A program made the position numbers and the translations under genes. Below the pieces are notes generated by a model. The model did no database searches, was not told the DNA's origin, and saw only the letters and a program-made list of their open reading frames with translations. This document shows, in pieces, positions 25,801 to 35,994 of a DNA stretch of 64,000 nt. Position 1 is the stretch's first letter. Every line of letters begins with the position of its first letter. Source of the DNA: Verrucomicrobiales bacterium (GTDB taxonomy: Bacteria; Verrucomicrobiota; Verrucomicrobiia; Limisphaerales; J093); NCBI GenBank assembly GCA_024233305.1, contig JACKPV010000025.1:310001-374000 (forward strand), in the 5' to 3' direction.

Positions 25801-26385
25801 CTAACCCGTATCAGCCCGGACGAGAAAACGCATCACCGAATCGCCGTGCCGCATGAACTTGCGCTCCTCCCAGACGGGGCCGACGACGACCTCATCGCGG
25901 TGCGTATGGCCGAGCACGAACAGACCGTCCGGCTCCAGCACGGCTTCGGTGGCGGGCTCGTCGAGGAGCTTCTGGGACAGGGACAGCGAACGTTCGCCGC
26001 GGGTCTTCGCGCCGAAAGGAGGATCGGCGACGATGAGGTCGAAGGTGCGGCCTTCCGCGGCCAGTTGATGCAGAGCGACGAAGACATCCTGGACGCGCAG
26101 GTCGAAGCGGGCGGCGGGCAGGCCGGTTTGTTCGAGGTTGCCGCGGATCCAGCCGGCGTGTTTTTGCGACAGCTCAACCGCGAGCACCGAACCGGCCCCG
26201 CGGCTGAGGCACTCGAGACCCAGGGCACCGGAACCGGCGAAGAGTTCCAGCACCCGCGCCCCGACCACCCGTCCACCCAGGCTATTGAACACCGCCTGTT
26301 TGACCAGATCCGGCGTCGGGCGCACGTTGAAGCCGCGCGGCACCTTGAGCAGCCTTCCCGCCGCGATTCCTCCGATGATTCTCAT
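25801..26385 (-). CDS. rsmD: 16S rRNA (guanine966-N2)-methyltransferase
   Basis: A 194-residue SAM-dependent methyltransferase, the normal length for RsmD. It has the N-terminal RIIGG...RGFNVRPTPDLVKQAVFNSL signature, the SAM loop FAGSGALGLE at 49-58 and the catalytic DPPF at 121-124. It modifies G966 of 16S rRNA in the small subunit. The gene is 6 bp downstream of the MgtC/DUF4010 gene and 3 bp upstream of the serine hydrolase, so the three are probably cotranscribed. Confidence 0.93.
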   Translation of the reverse strand: MRIIGGIAAGRLLKVPRGFNVRPTPDLVKQAVFNSLGGRVVGARVLELFAGSGALGLECLSRGAGSVLAVELSQKHAGWIRGNLEQTGLPAARFDLRVQDVFVALHQLAAEGRTFDLIVADPPFGAKTRGERSLSLSQKLLDEPATEAVLEPDGLFVLGHTHRDEVVVGPVWEERKFMRHGDSVMRFLVRADTG

Positions 26386-26391
26386 GCGTCG

Positions 26392-27642
26392 TCAGGGCCA
26401 GAGAAACAGCAACGCCAGCCCGGCCACGAGGGCCAGCGCGAAATAAAACGCGCTGCGATACATTACCTGCAATCCGCCCACGACGACGACCACCCCGGCT
26501 TTGAACACAAGGTTCGCCAGGCCCGCCACGAGGATCAGACGCCAGGCGAGGTCGGGATCCAGCCGGCCTTCGCGCGCCAGGTCGGTGGTCGAAAGGGTGA
26601 TGGCGTCCATGTCGGTCAAGCCCGACAACACCGACACGGCGTAGAGTCCGCCGGTGCCCAGGTGCGCGCGGGCGGCAGCGACCGCCAACAGCACGATGGC
26701 AAACAGGAAGGCGAAGAAGAGCGCTGATTTGAGTTCGGACGGGTTGCCGCGACGGGGCAACTCCGTGGCTCGCCGCCGGTTCATCCAGTAGTGCGCGCCG
26801 CAGTAGCCGCCCAAGCCGGCGCCCATGACCGTGAGCGGCGGCCAGGCCACGGCGAACAGGGCCGGGCTCAGCGCCGCGATGATCAGCAGGACCCGGCCGA
26901 AAACCACCGTCGAAGCGATGGCGATGACCAGGGCGGCCATGCCGGCGAGCTGCGGCTCGGCGCGCGCCCGGCGGGCGAAACTCACCGTCGTCGCGGTGCT
27001 TGAGATCACCCCCCCGAGGATGCCTGCCAGCAAGGTGCCGCCCGACTCCCCGAGGAATTGATAGGCCACGTATCCCGCCAGGCTGAGGCCCACGATCAGG
27101 ACCACCAGAAGCCAGATTTTGAACGGATTGAGGACCTCGTAGGGGCCCATGGTCTCGTTCGGCAACACGGGCAGAATCACGAGCGTGATCAGGGCGAATT
27201 GCATGATCGCCCTGAAATCGTCCTCGCCAATGCGCGTGGCCAGGGCCTGCATTTGCGGCTTCAAGTGCAGTAGCACGGCAACGCCGCCCCCGACGCACAC
27301 CGCCAGCCACGTCTCACCGACCGCAAGCGCGGCGCCGGCGGCGTACATGGTCACCGCGGCCGCCTCGGTGGTGAGCCCCGCCGATGCCTCCCCGGCCCGC
27401 ACGCGGGAGAGATGGCCGACCACCAACAACGCGCTCACCGCCAGCAGGCCGGCCGCCGTCAGCCACGGGGTGGCTCCCGAAAGAAACGCGCAGAGAAACC
27501 CGAAGACGGTCACCATCGGAAACGTCCGGATGCCGGCCATCCGGGACGCCGCACGTTCCCGTTGAAGTCCGACGAGCAGACCGAGCCCCAACGCCACTCC
27601 CAACTGGCGCGCGGCAAGCAACGGTTCCTCGATCACGGTCAT
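26392..27642 (-). CDS. MgtC/DUF4010-family inner-membrane protein
   Basis: A 416-residue polytopic membrane protein. The first half is MgtC/SapB-like (GLLVGLQRERAASRMAGIRTF) and the second half DUF4010-like (SGLTDMDAITLSTTDLAREG). About twelve membrane segments are predicted. MgtC relatives influence magnesium or ATP homeostasis; the function of the fused family is unknown. The ATG at 27642 fits the conserved start; the frame is open 60 codons further upstream without family-like sequence. It heads the three-gene run with rsmD. Confidence 0.85.
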   Translation of the reverse strand: MTVIEEPLLAARQLGVALGLGLLVGLQRERAASRMAGIRTFPMVTVFGFLCAFLSGATPWLTAAGLLAVSALLVVGHLSRVRAGEASAGLTTEAAAVTMYAAGAALAVGETWLAVCVGGGVAVLLHLKPQMQALATRIGEDDFRAIMQFALITLVILPVLPNETMGPYEVLNPFKIWLLVVLIVGLSLAGYVAYQFLGESGGTLLAGILGGVISSTATTVSFARRARAEPQLAGMAALVIAIASTVVFGRVLLIIAALSPALFAVAWPPLTVMGAGLGGYCGAHYWMNRRRATELPRRGNPSELKSALFFAFLFAIVLLAVAAARAHLGTGGLYAVSVLSGLTDMDAITLSTTDLAREGRLDPDLAWRLILVAGLANLVFKAGVVVVVGGLQVMYRSAFYFALALVAGLALLFLWP

Positions 27643-27870
27643 GCGATGCAGCCGGCAGTCTCGTCCACGCGCACCGGCCATCGCAAGAGCCAATGGCGGG
27701 CGGCCCCAGAGCAGTGCGCGTCCCTGCGTTATCAGAACGAACGGGCACTCCCGCTTTGCGATTGATGGCCGGTGAGGCTGGCGGAATGGAGCCGGCCATC
27801 CGTTTCGGACAGACGGCGACAAAGCGCCGGATCGGAATTCATCTCACCCCGGTCCGGCCGGCAGCCGCGG

Positions 27871-30800
27871 TCACGGCACCTGGATCAGGCGATAGAGCTT
27901 GAAGGGTTGGCTCCCCCCGGTCTGCGAACCGTCGTCCACGAAGCTGAAATTCCCGTCGGTGGACGTGATCTCGCCGGGAAGGGTGATCCACTTGATCGGA
28001 CCGTCCACGGGAATGCCCGTGGCGTATTGCACCTGGAAACGGGCGCCCACCGGGGCACTCCAACTCAGGGTCATCGTGCCCGCCCCGACGTCGACTTCGG
28101 CATTGATCGTGACCGGCCGGAATTCCCCGTCCTCGAGTTCGTCGACCAGAATCTGATAGGTCGCCGAGTTGGCGGTCTGGTTGAGCACGCCGAGGTACCA
28201 GTCCCCCGGAGCAAGCGGCACGGGCGCCGAGGCTGGATCCACCAGGATCACATCCGGCGTCAACCCCGGGTTCGCGCTGAAGTAATCAAACGTCGCAAAG
28301 TCCGGCAACGGCAGTCCCCGTCGCAACAGGAGGTCCACGTTGCCGTTCTGTGGCGTGAGCGCAAACGTGGCTTCGACCGCCGCCGGCCCGACGTTGAAGC
28401 GGTAGTAATCCGGCCGCGGCGGCGCCCCCGGCACGGGCATGTCCGCCGGGATCGTGGCGATGACCGGCACGCCATCGGTGAGCAACCGGACCACGGGCGT
28501 CGGATCGACCAGGCTCGCCTGAATGGTGAAATTGATCGGCGCCGCCTCTCCGTCGATGACCGCCAGGTACCATTCACCGATGAGCGAAGGCAACAGGGCA
28601 TTGGTCAGCAGCAGCATGCGCGACGGCGCCCCCGGCGCGGCCAGGTCGACGAAGTCGTGGTCGGTCGGGGAAGGCCAGGCGTCCTGTTTCGCCAGCAGCG
28701 TGGCCCGTCCGCTCGTGTTGAACAGATCGAACTCGACCGCCGGCACGTCGTTCGTGATCACGAACCGGAAGTACTTCTCGATGGAGGTCCCCGGCAGCAC
28801 GGATTCATCGACCGGCACGCGGTCCTCCAGGTCGATGATCTCGATGGTGACCTGTCGGGTTTCGACCACCCGGATGGAGTAGTCGACCGGTTGGGTGTCG
28901 ACGTTCAGCACCCCCAGGTACCAGTCGCCCGCCGTCAGCGGCACATAGGAGTTTGGTGTGACGACGATGATCTCGTCCGCGACGCCGGCGTTCTCGCTGG
29001 CGTAGTCGTATTGGAACGGCGTCGGCAGCGGATCCAGCACGGCCTCGGCCCGGCGGAGGTAGAAGTTCACATCGCCGTTTTGCGGACGGACCTCGAAGGA
29101 GGCGGCCACGGCCTCCGGCGTCACCGAATAGCGGTAGAACTGCATGACGTTGGTGGCCGCGATGTTGGTTTGAATGGTGACGCCGAAGGGCAGATCGGTC
29201 AGCCCGAGGATGTTGGTGTCGAGCGCATCGAAGTCGACTCGCAACACGTAATCGATCACCGGATTGACGTTGGTCATGCCCAGGTAATAGCGCTGGCCCG
29301 GCGACAACACGGGAGCCGAGGTCAGGGTGACCAGGGCGTTGTTGGTATCGAGGTATTGAGTGCCGTTGGTGCTGATGACGGCGACCCCGTGGGTCTCGTT
29401 CGTGAACAGCAGAAGGTCACCGACGTTGGTGTCGAAGCGGGGCAGCCGACCCTGGTTGAACCACAAATCCAGGGCTTGCGAGGCGGTCATGGTGTTGGTC
29501 GCCATGGTGGCACTCCGGGGCACCTCGACATAGAAATAGGCGGCGGAATTTGGTCCGATCGCGTTCGTGTAAGGAAGCGCATTGGTCAGCCGCACGGCGG
29601 GAATCAAGGGCGGTGCGAAGGTCAACTGCAGCTGCCAGCTGATGAGTTCGGGCGTCACCGGATTGGTGGCGCCGACCCGACGGTCGGTGACCTCGAGTTT
29701 CCAGTCGCCCAAGGCGTTCTCGCCGATCAGGGGTTTGATGGTTTCCTCCGGCAGGAAGTGCGTGCTGGGCCGGCCAACCAGCTCGAACGAATCGAGAAGC
29801 GCGCCATGCTGAAGGGCCGCGACCGCCAGGGTGGTCACGTTGCTCCGGGCCAGGAAGGTCAGCGAGTTCGTCTCCCAATCGCTGGTTGAGATCGCGGCCC
29901 CCAGGGTCTGGCCGTCCACGGTGAAGATCGTGAGCGGCTCGAACGGCGGCAGGGCTTTGCCCAGCGGGCCGATGTTGTAAATGGCAGCCACTTCCGCCGC
30001 GTCCAGGACCCGACTGTAGAACGTCACTTCGTCGAGCGTGCCGTTGAAGCCCTCGAACTCCGGATACGTGGTCCCCAGGTAGAGCGGCCCCTCGTTCACC
30101 GCGCGGGCCAGATCGCCGGTCACCTCACGAGCGTGGACGAGTTCGCCATCGAGGAAGATCTGCAACGTCACTACTTCGGCATCGGTCTGCTCGAACGTGC
30201 CGACGAGATGATGGAAGACACCGGCGGATGGCGCCGGCACCCGGATGCCCTCGTAATCCGTGCCGCTGATCTCGGATTCGGGCGCCACCACCTCGGGATC
30301 CTCGAACCACAAATCCAGACCGGCCGGGGAGAGGCTGATGGCGTAGTTGACCCCGTCGGCGTCGTCCTCGGCTCGTTTCGCGAGCAGGCCGCCGCCAGAC
30401 GACCCCGAGGGCGCACGGAACCACGTCTCAATGCTCAACGCGTGCGTCAGGTCAAGGCTGGTGTCCGGGGCGATCTCGACGTAACCAAGATCGTTCTGAA
30501 ACTCGAAGCCGTCCCCCACCAGGGCGGGACCGAACGTCACCGTGCCCAGCAGCGTCCCGTGGTTCGTGTCCACGGCGTCCACCGCGTCGCCTTCCCCCCG
30601 CCACCAGCTGATGATGTCCGGAATGGCCGGCTGGCTCCGATGCACGAAGTTCAGCGTGTAAGTGCGCCCGGTAATCGTGACGAGGTCCCGTACCAGCGTG
30701 CCCGAACGAAGGGCCATCAGGTTGGTACCGGTGTGGGCCATTTCGGGCGCGTTGAACACGCTGACCGGCCCGTTCGACAGGACCGTCCATCCATCGAACA

Positions 30801-33800
30801 CCTGGCCGTCCACGAAGTCCGCCAGGGGCTGGGCGGCCACGGGTTCGAGTCCGCTGACCAGGCGGTTGGTTGAACTTGTGGCGACCGCGGTGTCGGGTTC
30901 GGCGAACTTGATCGGCACCAAGGCGATGTTGGTGTCATCGGTCAGCGTCACGTAAACGAGGTTCGTGACGAAGCCGTTCGTCACGATCAGTCCCTGCTCG
31001 GGAGCATTGACCGGGTGATCGGCGCCGGAGGTGTCCCGCAGGTTGGCATAAAGGAAACCGGGCGGCTCGTTGGTGGCACCGGGCCGGATGCCGAACTCCA
31101 GGCCGAGCGTGTTGGTGCCGTTGCTCCAGACCGCAAGCGTCCGGTCTTCCGCGAGGTCGGCCGGGTTGATCCAGCCGTCCAGCGTGAACCCGGCGCCCGC
31201 GCCGACGTCCAACCCGACCAGGTTGGTCACCCGGACGAGATCATTGGTCTGCCGGAAATCGAGGCCCTGCCCGTACCGGCCCGGCATGAACACCGGCCCC
31301 AACACTTCCGCCGGGTTGTTCGTCCAGGCATCGGCGCCGCTGCCCTCGAAGGGCCACAGACTGACAATCGAATCCTCCGGTTTGCCGGCGCCGCCGAACT
31401 TGTAGATACCGAGGATCTCCCCCGGAGTCAGCGCGCGGCTGAACAGCGTCACCTCATCGAGGGCGCCGAAATACTGCGCGGGCACCGCGTTGGTAACGGG
31501 GCGCACCCCCATGAACAACTGGTCGCGGGTATCCAGACGCAGATCCCCGACGTTGGCGCTGATCTGCAGTTCGCCGTCGAGGTACAGGGATGCCTCACCC
31601 AGGCCCCGGTCGTAACTGAGCGCCACGTGGTGGAAGTTCGTGATGATCTGCTCGAAACCAAGCTGGGACCGGTTGGTGCCGCCACGGTTCTCGACGAGCA
31701 GCACGCGGGTGCCCCGCGGGCTCACGAGGTGAAAGGCCAGATCGGAGGCCCGCGGATGGTCCACTCGCAGCCCCACCTTCGCATCGGTGACCATCAGCCC
31801 CACATCCACCGTGTTGGTGAGCGTCGACCGCAGATCGTCCCCAAGCGGCACGGGATTCTCCGAGAGGTACTCGCCCCGCAGCACGCCCGAGGGATCCCGC
31901 TCGATACGCACGCGGATGAAGAAGTCGACGGCGACCGCCGAGGGATTGAACAACCCGATGAAGTAGCGACCGGCGGTGAGGGGCGGAACATCCCCGGTGG
32001 TGACCTCGAGTTCGCCGCCGGGCGCGCTCAGCGCGGCCATCTTGTCATATTCGTTCAAGGTGGGCGGCGCGCCCCGGCGCACGTAGACGTTCAGGGGGCC
32101 GGTCATCGACGAGAGGATCACCTTCAAGCTCGAGGCATCGGGCGGCACGTCCACGAAGAAGATCTCCCATTGGTTCGGGAGCACCGTGCCGAAGTAACCC
32201 TCGGTAAGGTCGGGGTTGGGCCGCACCCGCAGGGTCACGGAATCCACGATGCCCGTGCCGCTCGAGGCATTGTCGATGGCGGAGAAGATCCACGGCCCTT
32301 CGGTCTTGGTGCCCAGAAAGTCGATCAGACTGCCGGGACCGTCCGACGACAGCACGTCGTAGGATTCGCCGGACTGCGAGTCGTCATAGACGCCGGTCAG
32401 CAACCCGTCGGTGAATTCGTTCCCGCTGGCATGGTTGTGCAATCCGGCGAAAACGCCGCCGTGCCACAGCTCGGTGTAGAGATCGCCCAGCACCTCGTGG
32501 CGCAACGTGTTTTCGACCAGGACCCGTCCGGTCTCACCGGGAAAAATGCCCACCGCGAAGACCTGCACGCCACCGGGCCGGACGGGCGAACCGTCGGGAA
32601 TGATGGCCGGCACCGGCAGACCGCGCAGCACCTGGTTGCCGTCCTCGTCCAGATAGCCGAACGGCTCCTCGGAGGACAGCCCGATCAGGTTGTATTCCGA
32701 AGCCATCTGATCCTCCGACTTCACCGCCACGTAGAATTCCTCGCCAATGAAGGAGTTGGTGAAGGCGACTTGTTCCGTGCCGGTCCGCTCCACCGAAGAG
32801 AAGGCATTGGCGAGGGCCTGGGGATCGAGGCTGAGCAGGCCGGGATCACCCCGCGAGACATAGAGATCGATGTCGGCCTCCTCCTGCCGAGGCACGGACA
32901 TGTTCGGGGCGGAGAAGGTGATGAAGGCGACGTAGGGTCCGTTGGTGAGCCCCTGCGGCGCATCCGCCATGACCACATTGGTGAAGGCGTAGAAATGCCA
33001 CTGGTTCGTGGTGCCCGCGGGTCCGCCCAGCAGCGGTGAATTGGCGCCGACGCGTTGCCGGAGGAGCGGAATGCCATTCGTGATCCGGTCCACCGGCGGC
33101 GTGAAATCGGGCACGGGATCCGCCTGCGCCACGGTGAAGCTGTTGGTGGCGGAAGCCAGCGACATCACGAGGGCATAGTCCTGCACGATGTTGTTGGTCT
33201 GCGCCGTGACGGCATTCACGTTGACCCGGCGGCCGATCACCTGAATGACGTAATTGGTGTCGAGCGGGGCGCGGAGGAAGACGTTTTCGACGTTGTTGAT
33301 GTTGTCGAAGAGCGGCTCGTCGTTCGTCCCGGTGCCCAGGTTGTAGTCGCTGTTCGCGGCGATGTTATTGCCAATGAAATATTCGCCCGTGACGGTGTTC
33401 GAGAGGACCAGGTCGAGATCGTTGACCAGCTTCACCGAAGCCGCCGGGTTGCCGGGTGGATCGGTCCAGACGAGGGTGATCCGCAGATCGGACTGTTGCG
33501 CGTCCTCGGGAAGTTCGAGGTCGTAACTCTGCACCTGCCCGGTGGCGACGGCGTTGGTCGGACTTTGATCGAACCAGCGGACGGGCCAGTCGGCCTGATC
33601 GTTGCTGTTCGTCATCACGGCGGGGAGGATTCGCGGCAACTCGGGCAGGCCCCATCCCTGATAATTGATGAGGTTGCGCGGCTGGAAGCTGTAGGCGGGC
33701 CCGAGCGAATGGGCACGGTTGATCAGCAGGGCCTTCAGCAGCGCCGGACTATATCCCAGCTCGAGGCGATCCTCGAAGAACTCCTGAATCAACGCCAGCA

Positions 33801-35976
33801 GACCCGAAACGCTCGCCGCAGCGGAACTGGTTCCCGAGGCGAACCGATAGTCGGGTTCCAGCGGCTGGTTCAATTCCTCGAGCGCCTCGCGGTAATCGTC
33901 CTCGGTGGTGACGACCAGCAGCCGGGTGAGGATGTTGAAGTTGACGTTGCTCGAGGTCGTGTTGCCGATGCTGTAGTACCAGGTGCCCTCCTCCGGATCG
34001 GCGATTTCGACCCGGTTGACTCCCTGAAGGTCCCCCGCCTGCGGGAAGTCGCCGTAACGGGCGTAAATCTCCAGCTCGGGCATGGGACTGGGCGAGCTGC
34101 GGCCCGGCAGGGTCTGGATGACGAGACGCGCCGCATTGGCCGGGACCGGGATCGAGTAATCGTTCCAGACATCGGGCCGCACGACCTGGTCCTGCACGAC
34201 GTTCACGATCTCGTTGGTGAGCATGAACTCGACGGTCCAGTCCTCCGAACGGAGCGAGGCCACGAACGCGCCGGGGGCCACAAGGTCGGGTTTGAAACGC
34301 CCGTGTTCGCCCTCCGTGCCGAGCCCCACATTGCCGCGACTCGAAAACGGCGCCACCTCGTTGTCGCTGTCGGTCTCGCCATACCAGATCGCGTTGGTGA
34401 CCAGCACGCCGTTCTGGAGGAACTCGATCTCGTTGGTGATGAAACGCGGGCTGTCGATGCCGCCGACGGTGATGACGTTCTTGGCCGTCCCCGGCGAGTT
34501 GATGGTGCCCGGTTCCCCGCCCTGCCCGAAGTCGTTGCCGGCGCCATCGTTTCCCGCGGAGAACACGTAGATCATCGATTGCGACCCTTCCGTGCCGGGG
34601 AGGGCATCGCGAACCGCGGCATCGAAGCTGGCCGCAGCGGTGTCGTAGTCGAACTGAAGCCGGTACCCCCAGCTGTTGTTCGAGACCAGCGGGTTGGTGC
34701 GGCCGAAGGTGAGGTAGTTGGTCGCCGCCGCCGTTTCCTGCAGATAGATGTCCGATTGCACGGGGCCGGTGGCCAGATCGACCCCCATGACGAAGAGTTT
34801 CGCCGCGGGCGCCAGGCCGCGGAAATCCGCGTTGGTCACCGAACCCGGCACGGCGTTGGTGGCCGCCGGACTGTTCTCGCCGCTGCTGGCAATGGTGCCC
34901 GCCACATGCGTCCCGTGACCGAACGGATCGGCGAGCACGGCCGCATCGTCGGCAAACACGCGGCCGGCCAGGTCCGGATGCTCGGCGTCGACCCCGGTGT
35001 CGTTGACGTTCACCCAGATGTTGCTGCCGGTCAGTTCGAGATAGTCCGCATTGGTGCTGGTGGAATCCGGGCTGACGCCGAGCCGCACGCGCGTGAGGTC
35101 GTTGAGGAACACGCGATCGGCCACCGGTTCGACCAGCTGTACGCCGGGCAACCCGGCCGCCGCCACGAGCGCATCTCCGGCCGCCGCAACCGTGAGCCGG
35201 GGGCCGAACGGAGAGCGGGTCTCCCCGATGATCCGGGCGCCCCAGGTTGCGATCGCCGCCGCCACGTCGTCCCGCGCTCCCTCAAAGAGGGTGAGGTACA
35301 ATCGGGAATCGGGCAGCAGGGGCTCCTGCGCCACCGCCGCCGGCAGCAGGGCCGGTGACAGCTTGAAATACGGATCGTATGGAAGCACCGCGCGCACGAC
35401 CGGCAGGCCCCGCAGGCTTTGCGCCGCGCCCGATCCGGCGCGAATCAGGTACGCATTGTTGGGGATATAGGAAACGATCCGGGCCCCCACGCTGCTCAGC
35501 GCCGCGCGGAAGGACGGGCTGATGGCCCCGCGGGCCTGGACGATGTAGCTGCCCGGTTCCTCCCCGCTGCGCAGATGCGCGGGAACCTCGGGCGCCGCCG
35601 CGGTTGTGTCGATGAAGGCGTTGCGCAACAGGATGGCGCTGTCCCGGCGGCTGAGTTCGTCAACCGGAGCGGTCGTGTTCCGCAGTCGGAAAGGGGTTCC
35701 GGCATGGGCCGCCTCGCGGCTTTCGGGAGCGGACGAGTCCACCGAGTCCGGTTCCACGGACCCCGTTCCGGACGGCGATCGCGGAGCCCGGGTGATGGGC
35801 AGCCGGGCGGAATGGGTCAGCAGGCGGACGGACGCGGCGCCATTCGCTGGCGTTCGCACCGTGGCGGCGCGCTGCTCGCGCGCCCGGCGTTCACTGACCT
35901 GATTCCCCTTGAGCCAAAAGCCGATGGCCGCCAGGAAGCAGAGCAGGCTGATCACCGACCAAAATCTTGCCTTCAT
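27871..35976 (-). CDS. Giant secreted subtilisin-like protease, 2701 residues
   Basis: A single-helix signal (RFWSVISLLCFLAAIGFWL) is followed by a prodomain-like region. An S8 protease domain follows with the catalytic triad at Asp ~330 (NDTGVD), His ~356 (GHGTHVAG) and Ser ~715 (ASGTSSAA). Behind it is a string of beta-rich modules. A proprotein-convertase-like beta module lies around 1150-1250. LamG/concanavalin-like domains lie around 1400-1500 and 1845-1950. Several pre-peptidase C-type repeats fill 2000-2650, recognisable by the recurring DWYLGVLN and FYLRR phrases. It is probably exported to the cell surface or medium. It lies 18 bp after the big pilin-like gene and looks like the last gene of that transcription unit. 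Asn/Thr-rich loops are typical for this lineage. Confidence 0.88.
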   Translation of the reverse strand: MKARFWSVISLLCFLAAIGFWLKGNQVSERRAREQRAATVRTPANGAASVRLLTHSARLPITRAPRSPSGTGSVEPDSVDSSAPESREAAHAGTPFRLRNTTAPVDELSRRDSAILLRNAFIDTTAAAPEVPAHLRSGEEPGSYIVQARGAISPSFRAALSSVGARIVSYIPNNAYLIRAGSGAAQSLRGLPVVRAVLPYDPYFKLSPALLPAAVAQEPLLPDSRLYLTLFEGARDDVAAAIATWGARIIGETRSPFGPRLTVAAAGDALVAAAGLPGVQLVEPVADRVFLNDLTRVRLGVSPDSTSTNADYLELTGSNIWVNVNDTGVDAEHPDLAGRVFADDAAVLADPFGHGTHVAGTIASSGENSPAATNAVPGSVTNADFRGLAPAAKLFVMGVDLATGPVQSDIYLQETAAATNYLTFGRTNPLVSNNSWGYRLQFDYDTAAASFDAAVRDALPGTEGSQSMIYVFSAGNDGAGNDFGQGGEPGTINSPGTAKNVITVGGIDSPRFITNEIEFLQNGVLVTNAIWYGETDSDNEVAPFSSRGNVGLGTEGEHGRFKPDLVAPGAFVASLRSEDWTVEFMLTNEIVNVVQDQVVRPDVWNDYSIPVPANAARLVIQTLPGRSSPSPMPELEIYARYGDFPQAGDLQGVNRVEIADPEEGTWYYSIGNTTSSNVNFNILTRLLVVTTEDDYREALEELNQPLEPDYRFASGTSSAAASVSGLLALIQEFFEDRLELGYSPALLKALLINRAHSLGPAYSFQPRNLINYQGWGLPELPRILPAVMTNSNDQADWPVRWFDQSPTNAVATGQVQSYDLELPEDAQQSDLRITLVWTDPPGNPAASVKLVNDLDLVLSNTVTGEYFIGNNIAANSDYNLGTGTNDEPLFDNINNVENVFLRAPLDTNYVIQVIGRRVNVNAVTAQTNNIVQDYALVMSLASATNSFTVAQADPVPDFTPPVDRITNGIPLLRQRVGANSPLLGGPAGTTNQWHFYAFTNVVMADAPQGLTNGPYVAFITFSAPNMSVPRQEEADIDLYVSRGDPGLLSLDPQALANAFSSVERTGTEQVAFTNSFIGEEFYVAVKSEDQMASEYNLIGLSSEEPFGYLDEDGNQVLRGLPVPAIIPDGSPVRPGGVQVFAVGIFPGETGRVLVENTLRHEVLGDLYTELWHGGVFAGLHNHASGNEFTDGLLTGVYDDSQSGESYDVLSSDGPGSLIDFLGTKTEGPWIFSAIDNASSGTGIVDSVTLRVRPNPDLTEGYFGTVLPNQWEIFFVDVPPDASSLKVILSSMTGPLNVYVRRGAPPTLNEYDKMAALSAPGGELEVTTGDVPPLTAGRYFIGLFNPSAVAVDFFIRVRIERDPSGVLRGEYLSENPVPLGDDLRSTLTNTVDVGLMVTDAKVGLRVDHPRASDLAFHLVSPRGTRVLLVENRGGTNRSQLGFEQIITNFHHVALSYDRGLGEASLYLDGELQISANVGDLRLDTRDQLFMGVRPVTNAVPAQYFGALDEVTLFSRALTPGEILGIYKFGGAGKPEDSIVSLWPFEGSGADAWTNNPAEVLGPVFMPGRYGQGLDFRQTNDLVRVTNLVGLDVGAGAGFTLDGWINPADLAEDRTLAVWSNGTNTLGLEFGIRPGATNEPPGFLYANLRDTSGADHPVNAPEQGLIVTNGFVTNLVYVTLTDDTNIALVPIKFAEPDTAVATSSTNRLVSGLEPVAAQPLADFVDGQVFDGWTVLSNGPVSVFNAPEMAHTGTNLMALRSGTLVRDLVTITGRTYTLNFVHRSQPAIPDIISWWRGEGDAVDAVDTNHGTLLGTVTFGPALVGDGFEFQNDLGYVEIAPDTSLDLTHALSIETWFRAPSGSSGGGLLAKRAEDDADGVNYAISLSPAGLDLWFEDPEVVAPESEISGTDYEGIRVPAPSAGVFHHLVGTFEQTDAEVVTLQIFLDGELVHAREVTGDLARAVNEGPLYLGTTYPEFEGFNGTLDEVTFYSRVLDAAEVAAIYNIGPLGKALPPFEPLTIFTVDGQTLGAAISTSDWETNSLTFLARSNVTTLAVAALQHGALLDSFELVGRPSTHFLPEETIKPLIGENALGDWKLEVTDRRVGATNPVTPELISWQLQLTFAPPLIPAVRLTNALPYTNAIGPNSAAYFYVEVPRSATMATNTMTASQALDLWFNQGRLPRFDTNVGDLLLFTNETHGVAVISTNGTQYLDTNNALVTLTSAPVLSPGQRYYLGMTNVNPVIDYVLRVDFDALDTNILGLTDLPFGVTIQTNIAATNVMQFYRYSVTPEAVAASFEVRPQNGDVNFYLRRAEAVLDPLPTPFQYDYASENAGVADEIIVVTPNSYVPLTAGDWYLGVLNVDTQPVDYSIRVVETRQVTIEIIDLEDRVPVDESVLPGTSIEKYFRFVITNDVPAVEFDLFNTSGRATLLAKQDAWPSPTDHDFVDLAAPGAPSRMLLLTNALLPSLIGEWYLAVIDGEAAPINFTIQASLVDPTPVVRLLTDGVPVIATIPADMPVPGAPPRPDYYRFNVGPAAVEATFALTPQNGNVDLLLRRGLPLPDFATFDYFSANPGLTPDVILVDPASAPVPLAPGDWYLGVLNQTANSATYQILVDELEDGEFRPVTINAEVDVGAGTMTLSWSAPVGARFQVQYATGIPVDGPIKWITLPGEITSTDGNFSFVDDGSQTGGSQPFKLYRLIQVP

Positions 35977-35994
35977 AAGCAGGAAAGCTGGGTC

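Noticed and set aside
31015..33039. 674-codon open frame antisense to the giant protease, with others at 27772-29889, 33055-35358 and 36994-38952
   Set aside because: They have the same antisense composition signature and no domain. The opposite frame encodes clear protease and pilin-like proteins.
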